Source: Brevibacterium renqingii (GTDB taxonomy: Bacteria > Actinomycetota > Actinomycetes > Actinomycetales > Brevibacteriaceae). From it: a stretch of 64,000 nucleotides of DNA. Under the pieces are notes generated by a model. It was not told the DNA's origin. It ran no database searches and saw nothing but the letters and a program-made list of their open reading frames with translations. A program made the translations under genes and the position numbers. Every line of letters starts with the position of its first letter. Position 1 is the first letter of the stretch. Shown here piece after piece: positions 44,451-53,804 of this stretch. Location: the NCBI RefSeq assembly GCF_017808105.1, contig NZ_JADBHF010000003.1, positions 124,001 to 188,000 of the forward strand, in the 5' to 3' direction.

Positions 44451-45913
44451 AGCTGTGCGGCCAGGGCTCTGAGGCGCTTGAGTGAGGAGTCCTTGCCGAG
44501 GATCTCCATCGACTCGAACAGCGGCGGGGAGACCTTGCGGCCGGAGACGGCGACGCGCAGCGGACCGTAGGCAAGTCGCGGTTTGATCTCCATTTCGGTC
44601 ACGAGCTTCGCCGAGAGCACCTCCTCGAGCTTCGCCGTCGTCCACTCCTCCAGTCCTTCGAGGACGTCGATCGAGGCGGCGAGTACCTCGGGCGCGGAGT
44701 CCTTGAGCGTCTTCATCCCGTCCTCGGCTATGACCAGATCCGCGTCGGAGGTGAAGAGGAACGCCAGCAGATCGGGGGCTTCGGCGAGCAGCTTCATCCG
44801 GGTCTGCACGAGCGGTGCCGCCTGGTCGAGCACGGCCAGCTGAGCGTCCGTCGGTTCGGCGGGCAGCACCTCGGCGGCCTGGAGATAGGGCACGAGGCGG
44901 TCGCGGAAGTCGGTGGGCTCGAGGAGGCGGATGTGGTCGGCATTGATGGCGGTGGCCTTCTTCACATCGAAGCGGGCCGGGTTGGGCAGGACATCGTGGA
45001 TGTCGAACGCCTCGGTGAATTCCGCGACGCTGAAGACGTCGCGGTCAGGTGCGATGGACCAGCCCAGCAGCGCGAGGTAGTTGATGAGCCCCTCGGGGAT
45101 GAACCCGTTCTCGCGGTGGAGGAACAGGTTCGATTCGGGATCGCGCTTCGACAGCTTCTTGTTCCCTGCCCCCATGACATAGGGCAGGTGACCGAACTCG
45201 GGCGTCGCCTCGGCGACTCCGATGGCCTTGAGTGATTCGTAGAGGGCGATCTGACGCGGGGTGGAGGACAGGATGTCCTCACCGCGCAGCACATGGGTGA
45301 TGCCCATGAGCGCATCGTCGACGGGGTTGACCAGGGTGTACAGCGGCTGGCCGTTCGCGCGGACGACGACGTAGTCGGGTACGGAGCCGGCCTTGAACGT
45401 GATCTCTCCGCGGACCAGGTCGGTGAAGGTGATGTCCTCATCGGGCATGCGCACCCGCCATACGGGCTCGCGGCCCTCGGCGCGGAAGGCGGCTTTCTGC
45501 TCCTCGCTCAGATCGCGATCGAACCCGTCGTAGCCGAGCTTCGGGTCGCGCCCGGCTGCCCGGTGACGGGCTTCGACCTCTTCGTTCGTCGAGTAGGACT
45601 CGTAGATGTGCCCGCCGGCCTTGAGCTTCTCGATGACCTCGGCGTAGATCTCACTGCGCTGGGACTGACGGTAGGGACCGTTGTCACCGCCGACCTCGAT
45701 GCCTTCATCCCAGTCCAGTCCCAGCCATTTGAGGGCTTCGACGACCTGCCCGAAGCTCTCCTCGGAGTCGCGGGCGGCGTCGGTGTCCTCGATGCGGAAG
45801 ACGAACTTCCCGCCGGTGTGCTTGGCGTAGGCCCAGTTGAACAGGGCCGTGCGGACCATGCCGACGTGAGGGGTGCCGGTGGGTGATGGGCAGAAACGAA
45901 CTTTGACGCTCAC
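44447..45913 (-). CDS. gltX: Glutamyl-tRNA synthetase
   Basis: Class I synthetase charging tRNA-Glu. [25 protein letters not shown] holds the HIGH-like motif as PHVG; the KMSKS-like loop is GNKKLSKRD. 488 residues. The GTG at 45911-45913 has agaagga upstream. Its 5' side carries three 22-bp tandem repeats. The FAHD-gltX pair is a conserved actinobacterial neighbourhood. Confidence 0.96.
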   Translation of the reverse strand: MSVKVRFCPSPTGTPHVGMVRTALFNWAYAKHTGGKFVFRIEDTDAARDSEESFGQVVEALKWLGLDWDEGIEVGGDNGPYRQSQRSEIYAEVIEKLKAGGHIYESYSTNEEVEARHRAAGRDPKLGYDGFDRDLSEEQKAAFRAEGREPVWRVRMPDEDITFTDLVRGEITFKAGSVPDYVVVRANGQPLYTLVNPVDDALMGITHVLRGEDILSSTPRQIALYESLKAIGVAEATPEFGHLPYVMGAGNKKLSKRDPESNLFLHRENGFIPEGLINYLALLGWSIAPDRDVFSVAEFTEAFDIHDVLPNPARFDVKKATAINADHIRLLEPTDFRDRLVPYLQAAEVLPAEPTDAQLAVLDQAAPLVQTRMKLLAEAPDLLAFLFTSDADLVIAEDGMKTLKDSAPEVLAASIDVLEGLEEWTTAKLEEVLSAKLVTEMEIKPRLAYGPLRVAVSGRKVSPPLFESMEILGKDSSLKRLRALAAQL

Positions 45914-45922
45914 GATTGTCCT

Positions 45923-46002
45923 TCTGTGATGTGTGCTGTGTGAGTCTGTGATGTGTGCTGTGTGAGTCTGTGATGTGTGCTGTGTGAGTCTGTGGTGCGT
46001 GG
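45923..46002. repeat. 22-bp tandem repeat, three copies plus a partial
   Basis: Identical units at 45923-45944, 45945-45966 and 45967-45988, built of TG-rich sequence (tctgtgatgtgtgctg then tgtgag), then a diverged partial copy. It begins 10 bases upstream of the gltX start. Confidence 0.96.
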
Positions 46003-46096
46003 TATGGGAGCCGGCGGGATGCGGCGGCGCGGATCGAGCCGGTGCCGCGGGCCGCGCCGGTGCCGCCGGGAGCGGATTCGCCGAGGCGGTCCTGCC

Positions 46097-46903
46097 TCAG
46101 GCGTCCATGACCGGGTTCGACAGAACCCCGAGGCCCTCGATGGCGATGTCGACGCGGTTGCCCGCGACGATCTGGCCGACTCCGGCCGGCGTCCCGGTGA
46201 GGATGACATCGCCGGGCAGCAGCGTGATCGTCTCGGACAGGTGCTCGATGAGGGTCGGGATGTCGAAGATGAAGTCAGCGGTGGTGCCGTCCTGCTTCTG
46301 ATCCCCGTCGACCCAGGACCGGATGCTGACATCGTCGACGTCGAGGTCGGTTTCGATCCAGGGCCCCAGCGGGCAGGAGGTGTCGAAGCCCTTGGCCCTG
46401 GACCACTGCTTGTCGGCCTTCTGGATGTCGCGGAGGGTGACGTCGTTGCTGGCCGTGAAGCCGAGGACGTGGTCCATGGCGTTCTCGGCCCTCACCCCCT
46501 TGGCCACGCGTCCGATGATCACGGCGAGCTCGGCCTCATAGGAGACGTATTCGCTGATGGCGGGCAGTCGGATGGGGTCGCCGGGACCGATGACCGAGGT
46601 GTTCGGCTTGAAGAAGGTCAGCGGAGAGGCCGGCACCTCATTGCCGAGTTCAGCGGCGTGATCGGCGAAGTTGCGGCCGACGCCGATGACCTTCGAGCGC
46701 GGCAGGATGGGACTGACCAGACGCACATCGTCGAGCTTGAGCCTCTCCCCCGTCGATTGGGCCGGCGAGAAGAACGGGTCCGAGTCGAGAACGGCGAGTT
46801 CGAGGCCGGAGGTGTCCCAGGTCCCGTCGGTGATCGGCGGCACCTCACCCTCGACGACTCCGTACTTGGGTTCATCCTGATGCACAAATCTGGCAATACG
46901 CAT
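46097..46903 (-). CDS. Fumarylacetoacetate hydrolase family protein
   Basis: 268 residues. VIGVGRNFADHAAELG, FKPNTSVIGPGDPI, VSYEAELAVIIGR with a metal-binding Glu, FDTSCPLGPW, and GDVILTGTPAGVGQI are the FAHD fold marks. Family members include acylpyruvases and diketo-acid hydrolases; the substrate cannot be assigned. TAGACT lies 7 bases before the ATG, so the message is probably leaderless. Confidence 0.92.
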   Translation of the reverse strand: MRIARFVHQDEPKYGVVEGEVPPITDGTWDTSGLELAVLDSDPFFSPAQSTGERLKLDDVRLVSPILPRSKVIGVGRNFADHAAELGNEVPASPLTFFKPNTSVIGPGDPIRLPAISEYVSYEAELAVIIGRVAKGVRAENAMDHVLGFTASNDVTLRDIQKADKQWSRAKGFDTSCPLGPWIETDLDVDDVSIRSWVDGDQKQDGTTADFIFDIPTLIEHLSETITLLPGDVILTGTPAGVGQIVAGNRVDIAIEGLGVLSNPVMDA

Positions 46904-46910
46904 GTGCCCC

Positions 46911-46916
46911 AGTCTA
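46911..46916 (-). promoter_or_regulatory. -10 box of the leaderless FAHD gene
   Basis: TAGACT on the minus strand with 7 bases to the ATG at 46903. It is squeezed between the FAHD start and the stop of the FMN reductase gene at 46918. Confidence 0.65.
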
Positions 46917-46917
46917 G

Positions 46918-47493
46918 TCAGTGCGTCGGCGCGCCGATCACCGCGGCCAATGCGCGTGCTGCGGACTCGAGTTCCTCGCGGCTGCGGGCGACCACCTCGG
47001 CGGGGCGGCTGAGGGACCCGCTGGGTGCGTAGTCGTCCGGCGCGATGAGCAGCTGAGGCTGTTCGTCGGTGACCTCCATGCCCACGAAGCGGAGGATCTG
47101 ATCGAGCTGCGCGGCCGCCTGCGCACCGCCGTGACCGCCGTAGCTGACGATCGTCGCGGGACGGTCCTTCCATTCGACGAAGAGGTAGTCGATGGCGTTC
47201 TTCAGGCCCGCCGGATAGCCGCTGTTGTACTGCGGTGTGAGGAAGACGAGCCCATCGGAGGCGAGGATCTCCTCGGCCCAGGCCAGGGTGTGGGCGTGCT
47301 CGTAGTCGTGCAGAGCCGCCATCCGCGGTTCGTCGAGCAGCGGCAGAGCGAGCTCGCGCAGATCGAGGATCCGGACGTCCGCGTCGACGGCCTCGGACAT
47401 GACGGCGGCGATGGAATCGGCGAGCTGCCGGCCGATGCGCACCGTTCGGGTGCTGCCGACGATGATGCTGATGCGGGGGCGGGTGTGCGACAC
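46918..47493 (-). CDS. NADPH-dependent FMN reductase family protein
   Basis: 191 residues, flavodoxin-like fold. ISIIVGSTRTVRIGRQLADSI is the FMN phosphate loop; LVFLTPQYNSGYPAGLKNAIDYLF and VSYGGHGGAQAAAQL are the isoalloxazine-binding segments. The GTG at 47491-47493 has aggagg 8 bases upstream. Probably a quinone or flavin reductase. Divergent from hrpB. Confidence 0.92.
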   Translation of the reverse strand: MSHTRPRISIIVGSTRTVRIGRQLADSIAAVMSEAVDADVRILDLRELALPLLDEPRMAALHDYEHAHTLAWAEEILASDGLVFLTPQYNSGYPAGLKNAIDYLFVEWKDRPATIVSYGGHGGAQAAAQLDQILRFVGMEVTDEQPQLLIAPDDYAPSGSLSRPAEVVARSREELESAARALAAVIGAPTH

Positions 47494-47623
47494 GATAGAT
47501 CCTCCTGTTTGTCGGGCATCAGGCTGCAGGGTGCAGAGTCCCGATGCGCTGGGCATTCGCCCAACACAGTTGAATCTTGAACTATTCCGCGGGGCGTCCG
47601 CTCCCACCTGCGACACTGGAACC

Positions 47624-50299
47624 ATGCACAATCCGTCGCATGTGTCTCCTCCCCCTCGCCCCGAGGGAGTTCCTGCCACGACCGAGGCCTCCGGGACCTT
47701 CGATCTCGCGGCCATCGGTGCCGGGTTGCCCGCCGCCGCGCTCGTCGAGCAGCTCGCCGTCGCCGAGGCGGGCCCCTTCCCCCGCCTCGTCGTCGAGGCT
47801 CCTCCCGGCACCGGCAAGACCACGCTCGTGCCCCCGCTCATCGCCGAATACCTGGACAGCCGAGCCGCCGTGCGAGCCGGCGCCGACAGCACCGATGTCG
47901 GGCCGCGCCGCGTCATCGTCACCCAGCCGCGACGGATGGCCGCCCGTGCCGCCGCCCGGCGGCTGGCTGCCCTCACGGGCACCCGCCTCGGCGAGGAGAT
48001 CGGCTTCACGGTCCGCGGCGAGGCGCGGACCTCGGCGCGGACCCGCATCGAATTTGTCACCACCGGTGTGCTCCTGAATCGGCTGCTGCGCGACCCCGAG
48101 CTCGGCGGAGCCTCGGCGGTCGTCCTCGATGAGGTGCACGAACGTCAGCTCGACACGGACCTCGTCTTCGCGATGTGCCGGGAACTCATCGACTTGCGCG
48201 AGGACCTCGCACTCGTCGTCATGTCGGCGACCCTTGACGCCGGCCTGTGGGCTGAGAAGTTCGACGCGGTGCGGCTGTCGGCAGCTGCCGAGGCGCATCC
48301 CCTCGAGATCCGGTGGGCACCGGCGCAGGAGAAGCCGCTCGATGCCCGGGGTGTGAGCCGGGACTTCCTCGACCACATCGCGCAGACGACGGTCGCAGCG
48401 CTGTCGCAGGACAGCGGCGATGTCCTCGTCTTCGCTCCCGGTGCTCGTGAGGTCGAGGAGGTCGCCGCCCGCATCCGTCGCGGCCTGCCCGAGGGCTCCG
48501 CGGCAGACAGTGCCGACATCGAGGTGCACACCCTCACCGGCCGGACCCCGGCGAAGGAGCAGGATGGGATCCTGCGGCCCCGCACCTGCAGGGCGGGTGG
48601 GCGCCGCGTCATCGTCTCGACGGCAGTTGCGGAATCGGCCCTGACGGTTCCCGGGGTCCGCATCGTCGTCGATTCGGGTCTGGCGCGCGGCCCGCGCTTG
48701 GACACCCGCCGGCGGATGTCGGGACTCGTGACGATGCGGGAGTCGAAGGCCTCGGGGACTCAACGCGCGGGTCGCGCCGCCCGACAGGGACCCGGCATCG
48801 CGTACCGCTGCATGAGTGAGGCCGATTGGGCAGGTCTGCCCGAGCACACACCCGCCGAGATCTCGACAGCCGATCTCACCTCGGCGGTCCTCCAGCTCGC
48901 AGTGTGGGGCGGGGACGAGTCCCTGCTGCCCGAACCGATGCCCGAGGGACCGCGGAAGCTGGCGATCGGCAACCTCACAGCCATCGGGGCGGTCGAATCC
49001 GCCGAGGCGGGTGCCGGCAGCGCACGGCTGATCGTCACCGAACTCGGACGCACGATCGCCCGGATTCCCGCCTTCGTCTGGTCGGCCAGGGGGCTTCTCG
49101 ACGGAGCCGCGCTGCTGTCGCCGACCGCTGCCGCCGAGGCGATCGCCGTCATCGAATCCGAACAGCGTGCCCCGGGCGCCGACCTCACCGCGCTGCTGCG
49201 CCAACTGCGCCGGAGCAGGGATCCTCGCTTCGGTCAGGACACGAAGCGGTTCGCAGGGCTGGCCGCGGAAATCTCGCCGACATCGGCGGGCACCCACACG
49301 GCTCTCGATCCGGACGATCTCGGGCTCGTCACCGCTCTGTCCCAGCCGCTGCAGATCGCCCGGCTGCGCAGCGCCTCGGAGTCCGAATACCTGCTCGCCT
49401 CGGGGACGGCCGCGACGCTGCCGCGCGATTCGTCTCTCACAGGCGCTGCATGGTTGGCGATCTCCGAGGTCGGGCTGGTCGGTTCCAGAGCGCTCATCCG
49501 CGCGGCTGCCATCATCGACCAGGACACTGCCGAGCTCGCCGGTGCCGGGCTGCTGGCCGCGGAGGAGACCGCGGTGTTCGACCAAGGACGGGTGCGAGCG
49601 GTGCGCCGGACCCGCCTCGGCGGGATCGAACTCTCGGCCACACCGATCACAGCCGGTCCCGAACTGGCACGCACGGCGATCGCCGAATCCGTACGCACCC
49701 GCGGAGCACGCGAAGTGCTGCGTCCCTCGGACTCCTTCGAATCCCTGCGTGCCCGGCTCGGCCTGCTCCGCTCCGTCTTCGGCGAGCCCTGGCCGGACGT
49801 GCGCTGGTCACACCTGGAGCAGACTCTGACCGACTGGTGCCCGGACGCGCTCGACCGGATGGCGAAGGGCTCGGATCCCGCCCGGGTGGACCTCGTATCG
49901 GCTCTGCGGACCCTGCTTCCCTGGCCGGAAGCCGCACGGCTTCGCGAATTGGTCCCGGAAGCGCTCGAGGTGCCCAGCGGATCGCGCATCCGCCTGGACT
50001 ACCCGGATCCCGAACGGGCCGATGACGGTCCGGTTCTCGCGGTCAAGCTCCAGGAGTGCTTCGGCTGGGAGACGGTCCCGCACATCTGCGATGGGAGGGT
50101 GCCGGTCACCCTCCATCTGCTCTCCCCCGCCCGACGTCCGCTCGCCGTGACCGCCGATCTCGCCTCCTTCTGGGCCAATGCGTACTCACAGGTGCGCGCC
50201 GAGAACCGGGGACGCTATCCGAAGCACCCCTGGCCGGAGGACCCGCTGGGCGCACCCGCGACGCGGGGCACGAAGCGGTCTGGGACAATGAACCGGTGA
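47624..50299 (+). CDS. hrpB: ATP-dependent RNA helicase HrpB
   Basis: 891 residues, DEAH superfamily 2. Walker A APPGTGKTT 59-67, TQPRRMAARAAARRLA, DEVH box 169-172 (DEAH variant), SATLD, and GTQRAGRAARQGPG (motif VI). The long C-terminal part, with LLPWPEAARLRELVPE and PLAVTADLASFW, is typical of HrpB. Cellular role poorly known. The ATG at 47624 has GACACT 6 bases upstream, a weak leaderless-type box. Confidence 0.93.
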   Translation: MHNPSHVSPPPRPEGVPATTEASGTFDLAAIGAGLPAAALVEQLAVAEAGPFPRLVVEAPPGTGKTTLVPPLIAEYLDSRAAVRAGADSTDVGPRRVIVTQPRRMAARAAARRLAALTGTRLGEEIGFTVRGEARTSARTRIEFVTTGVLLNRLLRDPELGGASAVVLDEVHERQLDTDLVFAMCRELIDLREDLALVVMSATLDAGLWAEKFDAVRLSAAAEAHPLEIRWAPAQEKPLDARGVSRDFLDHIAQTTVAALSQDSGDVLVFAPGAREVEEVAARIRRGLPEGSAADSADIEVHTLTGRTPAKEQDGILRPRTCRAGGRRVIVSTAVAESALTVPGVRIVVDSGLARGPRLDTRRRMSGLVTMRESKASGTQRAGRAARQGPGIAYRCMSEADWAGLPEHTPAEISTADLTSAVLQLAVWGGDESLLPEPMPEGPRKLAIGNLTAIGAVESAEAGAGSARLIVTELGRTIARIPAFVWSARGLLDGAALLSPTAAAEAIAVIESEQRAPGADLTALLRQLRRSRDPRFGQDTKRFAGLAAEISPTSAGTHTALDPDDLGLVTALSQPLQIARLRSASESEYLLASGTAATLPRDSSLTGAAWLAISEVGLVGSRALIRAAAIIDQDTAELAGAGLLAAEETAVFDQGRVRAVRRTRLGGIELSATPITAGPELARTAIAESVRTRGAREVLRPSDSFESLRARLGLLRSVFGEPWPDVRWSHLEQTLTDWCPDALDRMAKGSDPARVDLVSALRTLLPWPEAARLRELVPEALEVPSGSRIRLDYPDPERADDGPVLAVKLQECFGWETVPHICDGRVPVTLHLLSPARRPLAVTADLASFWANAYSQVRAENRGRYPKHPWPEDPLGAPATRGTKRSGTMNR

Positions 50300-51228
50300 C
50301 CTCAGCACCCGCCCGTCCTGCCGCGCCGATGACCTTCGGCCGAGGCGATGTCCTGCCCGCCCGCACCTGGCGGCGGATGCGGGACGAGCACGCCGCGGCG
50401 GTCGCCGCGCGCACCGATGCGCACATCGCCCGCCGGATGCGCGGAGAGGCCCATCCCGTCGAGGACTTCCTGTTCACCTACTATCCGTTCAAGGTCGGGC
50501 AGCTGGCGAAGTGGAACCCCGGACCCGGCATCCGCCTCGAGCTCGACACCGAGGCCGATCGCCAGTGCTTCGATCGTCGCTGGTACCGCATCAACCGCGC
50601 AGGCACGAACGCCGAGTTCGATCTCGACGCCTGGCAGGCCGATCGGGGGGACGGAGCGAAGTTCATCGCCTCGCTCCTCGCCGCCACCCTGCACCGGGAA
50701 GCGAACTTCGGCTGCTTCGGGATCCATGAATGGGCGATGGTCTACCGGCTGAGCGAGGAAGAGCGCCGCCATCAGCAGGTGCCGCTGCGTCTCAGCCCGG
50801 CCGAGACCGATGCCGTGGTCGAGGGCCATCGCATCCAGTGCTCGCACCATGATGCCTTCCGCTTCTTCACCGAACCGGCACGGCCGCTGAACACGCTGCA
50901 GCCGAGCCGGTCCGGCATGATCGACAACGAACAGCCCGGGTGCCTGCATGCGGGCATGGACCTCTACAAATGGGCGATGAAGATCGGACCGGTCGCGCCC
51001 TCGGCTCTCGTCCTCGACTGCTTCGATCTCGCCCTCGACATCCGCACCTTGGACATGGAGGCCTCTCCCTATGACCTGCGCGGATGGGGTTACGGAGTCG
51101 TCGCCGTCGAGACCGCAGCGGGCAAGGCCGAGTACATGCACCGGCAGAAGGAGTTCTCCGCACGCGCGCAGGCGCTCCGCCAGCGGCTGCTCGAGGCCCT
51201 GGGATCCGCAGGCGTGCGACCGCGCTGA
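50296..51228 (+). CDS. Conserved actinobacterial protein often labelled 3-methyladenine DNA glycosylase
   Basis: 310 residues. Conserved-looking blocks: YYPFKVGQLAKWNPG, NFGCFGIHEWAMVYR, EQPGCLHAGMDLYKWAMK, and LDMEASPYDLRGWGY. I know this family only by the glycosylase label in databases; no helix-hairpin-helix or other glycosylase motif is visible, so the label is not supported here. The GTG at 50296 overlaps the hrpB stop (GTGA). An ATG 11 codons later is possible. Confidence 0.75.
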   Translation: MTSAPARPAAPMTFGRGDVLPARTWRRMRDEHAAAVAARTDAHIARRMRGEAHPVEDFLFTYYPFKVGQLAKWNPGPGIRLELDTEADRQCFDRRWYRINRAGTNAEFDLDAWQADRGDGAKFIASLLAATLHREANFGCFGIHEWAMVYRLSEEERRHQQVPLRLSPAETDAVVEGHRIQCSHHDAFRFFTEPARPLNTLQPSRSGMIDNEQPGCLHAGMDLYKWAMKIGPVAPSALVLDCFDLALDIRTLDMEASPYDLRGWGYGVVAVETAAGKAEYMHRQKEFSARAQALRQRLLEALGSAGVRPR

Positions 51229-51294
51229 ACGCTGCGCTGAACGGGGGCGGACTTCACAGACTGGACACGATCGGCACTCGGCTGGCGTGCCGCC

Positions 51295-51300
51295 TACTCT
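51295..51300 (+). promoter_or_regulatory. -10 box of the leaderless dehydrogenase gene
   Basis: TACTCT followed by 7 bases and the ATG at 51308. Confidence 0.6.
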
Positions 51301-51307
51301 CGACGTC

Positions 51308-52363
51308 ATGCGCGCCATCGTCTTCGAAGAGTTCTCCGCCCGTCCCGAGCTGCGGGACATCGCTGCTCCGGTCGCCCCCGCTGCCGGCGTCGTCATCGAC
51401 GTGGAGGCCACAGGGGTGTGCCGCAGCGATCATCACGCCTGGACCGGTCACGACGATTCGGTCCGCCTGCCGCACGTTCCCGGGCATGAGCTGGTCGGTC
51501 GAGTCGCCTCGACGGGGGACGGTGTGGAGGAATTCCATGTCGGTCAGCGGGTGACCGTGCCCTTCGTCTGCGGGTGCGGCCGCTGTCGCTGGTGCCGCTC
51601 CGGCAATGCGCAGGTCTGCCCCGATCAGACCCAGCCGGGCTTCACCCATTTCGGGTCGTGGGCCGAGCAGGTCATCATCCACCAGGCCGATGCGAACCTC
51701 GTGTCCGTGCCCGAGGAACTGCCTGCCGCCGCCGTGGTCGGACTCGGCTGTCGATTCGTCACCGCCTTCCACGGACTGCGCGTGCGGGCGGAGCTGACCG
51801 CCGGTGAAACGGTGGCCGTGTTCGGCTGCGGGGGCGTGGGACTGTCGGCGATCATGATCGCTCGAGCCCTCGGCGCCGAGGTCGTGGCCGTCGACATCAG
51901 CGAGGCCGCGCTCTCGTCCGCCCGTCGTCTCGGTGCCGTTCGAACCATCGACGCCGGCGGACTGAGCCCGGAGGAGCTGAGCGCCGAGGTCGTCTCCCAG
52001 GTTCACGGCGAGTGCCCGGACGGGGTGGCCGTCACCGTCGACGCGCTGGGCCGTGAGGACACGATCCGGGCGGCCATCGGCGCTCTGGCGCCTTTGGGGC
52101 GGCATGTGCAGATCGGTCTGCTGCCGCAGGCGCCGATCGTCGATCTGCCGCGCGTGATCGCACTCGAACTCAGTGTGCTCGGCTCCCACGGCATGGCCGC
52201 CGCCGACTATCCCGAGCTCGTCGACCTCGTGGTGCAGGGGCGACTGCGCCCGCAGGATCTCGTCACCACCGTCATCGGCCTCGCTGACGCGCCGGAGGCG
52301 ATGGAGGCCATGAGCCTGCCTGCGGCATCGGCCGGGATGACGATCATCGATCTGGCGCGGTGA
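51308..52363 (+). CDS. Zinc-dependent alcohol dehydrogenase
   Basis: 351 residues, medium-chain dehydrogenase. Catalytic zinc ligands Cys38 (GVCRSD) and His60-Glu61 (PGHE); structural zinc cysteines 90, 93, 96 and 104; Rossmann loop VAVFGCGGVGLSAIMIARALG; AVDIS suggests NAD preference. Substrate unknown. It begins 80 bases after the previous gene, with its own probable promoter. Confidence 0.92.
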   Translation: MRAIVFEEFSARPELRDIAAPVAPAAGVVIDVEATGVCRSDHHAWTGHDDSVRLPHVPGHELVGRVASTGDGVEEFHVGQRVTVPFVCGCGRCRWCRSGNAQVCPDQTQPGFTHFGSWAEQVIIHQADANLVSVPEELPAAAVVGLGCRFVTAFHGLRVRAELTAGETVAVFGCGGVGLSAIMIARALGAEVVAVDISEAALSSARRLGAVRTIDAGGLSPEELSAEVVSQVHGECPDGVAVTVDALGREDTIRAAIGALAPLGRHVQIGLLPQAPIVDLPRVIALELSVLGSHGMAAADYPELVDLVVQGRLRPQDLVTTVIGLADAPEAMEAMSLPAASAGMTIIDLAR

Positions 52364-52379
52364 TCGCGTCCTCAGCTCC

Positions 52380-52417
52380 CACTATGACGGCGAGGATTCA
52401 CACCATGACGGCGAGGA
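52380..52417. repeat. 21-bp-period duplication straddling a stop codon
   Basis: cac(t/c)atgacggcgagga at 52380-52396 and 52401-52417. On the minus strand the right copy encodes VLAVMV-stop and the left copy continues in the same frame with ILAVIVG. Confidence 0.92.
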
Positions 52418-52973
52418 CGACGGCCGCCTCCTGACCGGTCCAGCGCCCCAGCAGCCGACCCTCGGTTCCTTCGGCCGGTGAGTCGAGGCTCAGCCGGTGC
52501 AGCATTTCGACGTCGCCGGCTCCGGGCAGCGGGCCTGTCCCGAAGGCATGGGCCACCTCGGTGATCTCATCGATCCGCCGGCCTTCATCGTCGACGCGGA
52601 ACTGCCTCGCCGAGGTTCCGGCCGTGACGATGGCCTCGTCGAGGCGCCGGCGGAAGACCGGATCGCCCATACCTGCGTAGACCCAGCGTTTGCCGAGCAC
52701 GGAATGCTCCATGGTCGCGATCAGGTGCTCATCGGCACCGTCGAGCGGGGCTCCGCGGTAACTCAGCGGAACCTGGAAGTGGCGGTCGCCGCTGCGGACG
52801 ATGTGCACTTCGAGGCCGACCTCACCGGCGGGATCATCGAATCGGTAGGACGTGGCCGGCTCCAGCGGCGCGGAACCGAGGTCGAGGTCGGCCGCCCAAT
52901 CCTGTGCGGCCACCCATTCGGTGACGACCTCGAGCTTGCCGGGATTGAGCTGCGCGGCATAGATATCGGCCAT
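52398..52973 (-). CDS. Protein with maltokinase N-terminal cap-like domain
   Basis: 191 residues. YAAQLNPGKLEVVTEWVAAQDWA, then EVGLEVHIVRSGDRHFQVPLSYRGAPL, HSVLGKRWVYAGMGDPVF: the pattern of the cap domain that precedes maltokinase (Mak) catalytic domains. No kinase domain follows. Such orphan caps exist in actinobacteria without known role. The ATG at 52971-52973 has aggagg 8 bases upstream. 35 bases after thyX. Confidence 0.75.
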   Translation of the reverse strand: MADIYAAQLNPGKLEVVTEWVAAQDWAADLDLGSAPLEPATSYRFDDPAGEVGLEVHIVRSGDRHFQVPLSYRGAPLDGADEHLIATMEHSVLGKRWVYAGMGDPVFRRRLDEAIVTAGTSARQFRVDDEGRRIDEITEVAHAFGTGPLPGAGDVEMLHRLSLDSPAEGTEGRLLGRWTGQEAAVVLAVMV

Positions 52974-53008
52974 GACGGTTCCTCCTGACGTCGGTGTTCG
53001 GGGCGGCC

Positions 53009-53794
53009 TCAGGCTTTGCGGGTGCCGGGGATCCACTCACCGTCGACGACCTCGTAGTCGGCGAAGACGGCGGGGGCTTCCTCCCGCATCACCTCGCCGA
53101 TCTTGTTGAAGACGAGGCGGATCTCCTCTTCGGCGCCCTTGGCGGTGCGCATCTCGATGACGTGGCGCAGAGAGCGCAGGTTCGCGGTGTAGACGATGCC
53201 GGTGGCCAGCCCTTCGGGGGCGAAGCGGCGCATGAACGAGGTCATGTGCTTCTTGTGGGAGAACTTCGTGCCCTCCTCGTCGAGTGCGAAGTGCTCGGCC
53301 ATCCACTTCTGATGCTCCTCGAGCGTGTCGAGGACCTTCAGCGAGCGTTCCATCAGCTCGGGATCCTCACGGGCCCATTCGGGGAACCAGAACGGGATGT
53401 CGGACAGGCGCACGTAGCGCAGGGACTCCTGCGAGAACGCGGAGCCGGCGCGGTGGCGGATGAGCTCGTGGGTGAGCACGCGGGAGACGTTGTGGAGGAC
53501 GAAGGTGAAGTTCGCGTGTTCGAGCACGGAACCGTGCTGGGAACGCACGACATTGCCCAGGTACTGAGCGGAATCGGTGCGCACTCGGGAGACGTTCGGA
53601 TTGAGTCCGGGCTCCCAGGAGCGGTAGCACATGCGGCCGGAGAACTCGAGGAGATCCTCGGCGTCGGGCGAATCGGCCTCTTCGACGCGATCGGCCCAGT
53701 TGTTGCCGCCCACCTCATCGAGGTACGTCCTCATCGCTTCCCAATCGATGCTGGGTTTGGCGAGCAGTTCAACGGACGGTTCGACCTGGCGCAT
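53009..53794 (-). CDS. thyX: Flavin-dependent thymidylate synthase
   Basis: Converts dUMP to dTMP using FAD and methylene-tetrahydrofolate. RHRAGSAFSQES at 113-124 is the ThyX motif; SVLEHANFTFVLHNVSRVLTHELIRHR precedes it; C-terminal IEMRTAKGAEEEIR. 261 residues. ATG with aaggaga upstream. The leader contains two sets of tandem repeats. Confidence 0.96.
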   Translation of the reverse strand: MRQVEPSVELLAKPSIDWEAMRTYLDEVGGNNWADRVEEADSPDAEDLLEFSGRMCYRSWEPGLNPNVSRVRTDSAQYLGNVVRSQHGSVLEHANFTFVLHNVSRVLTHELIRHRAGSAFSQESLRYVRLSDIPFWFPEWAREDPELMERSLKVLDTLEEHQKWMAEHFALDEEGTKFSHKKHMTSFMRRFAPEGLATGIVYTANLRSLRHVIEMRTAKGAEEEIRLVFNKIGEVMREEAPAVFADYEVVDGEWIPGTRKA

Positions 53795-53804
53795 GGCTCT
53801 CCTT

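Noticed and set aside
45923..46002. Possible CRISPR array
   Set aside because: The 22-bp units abut without spacers and no cas gene is present. The 18-bp array at 63071 was rejected for the same reason.
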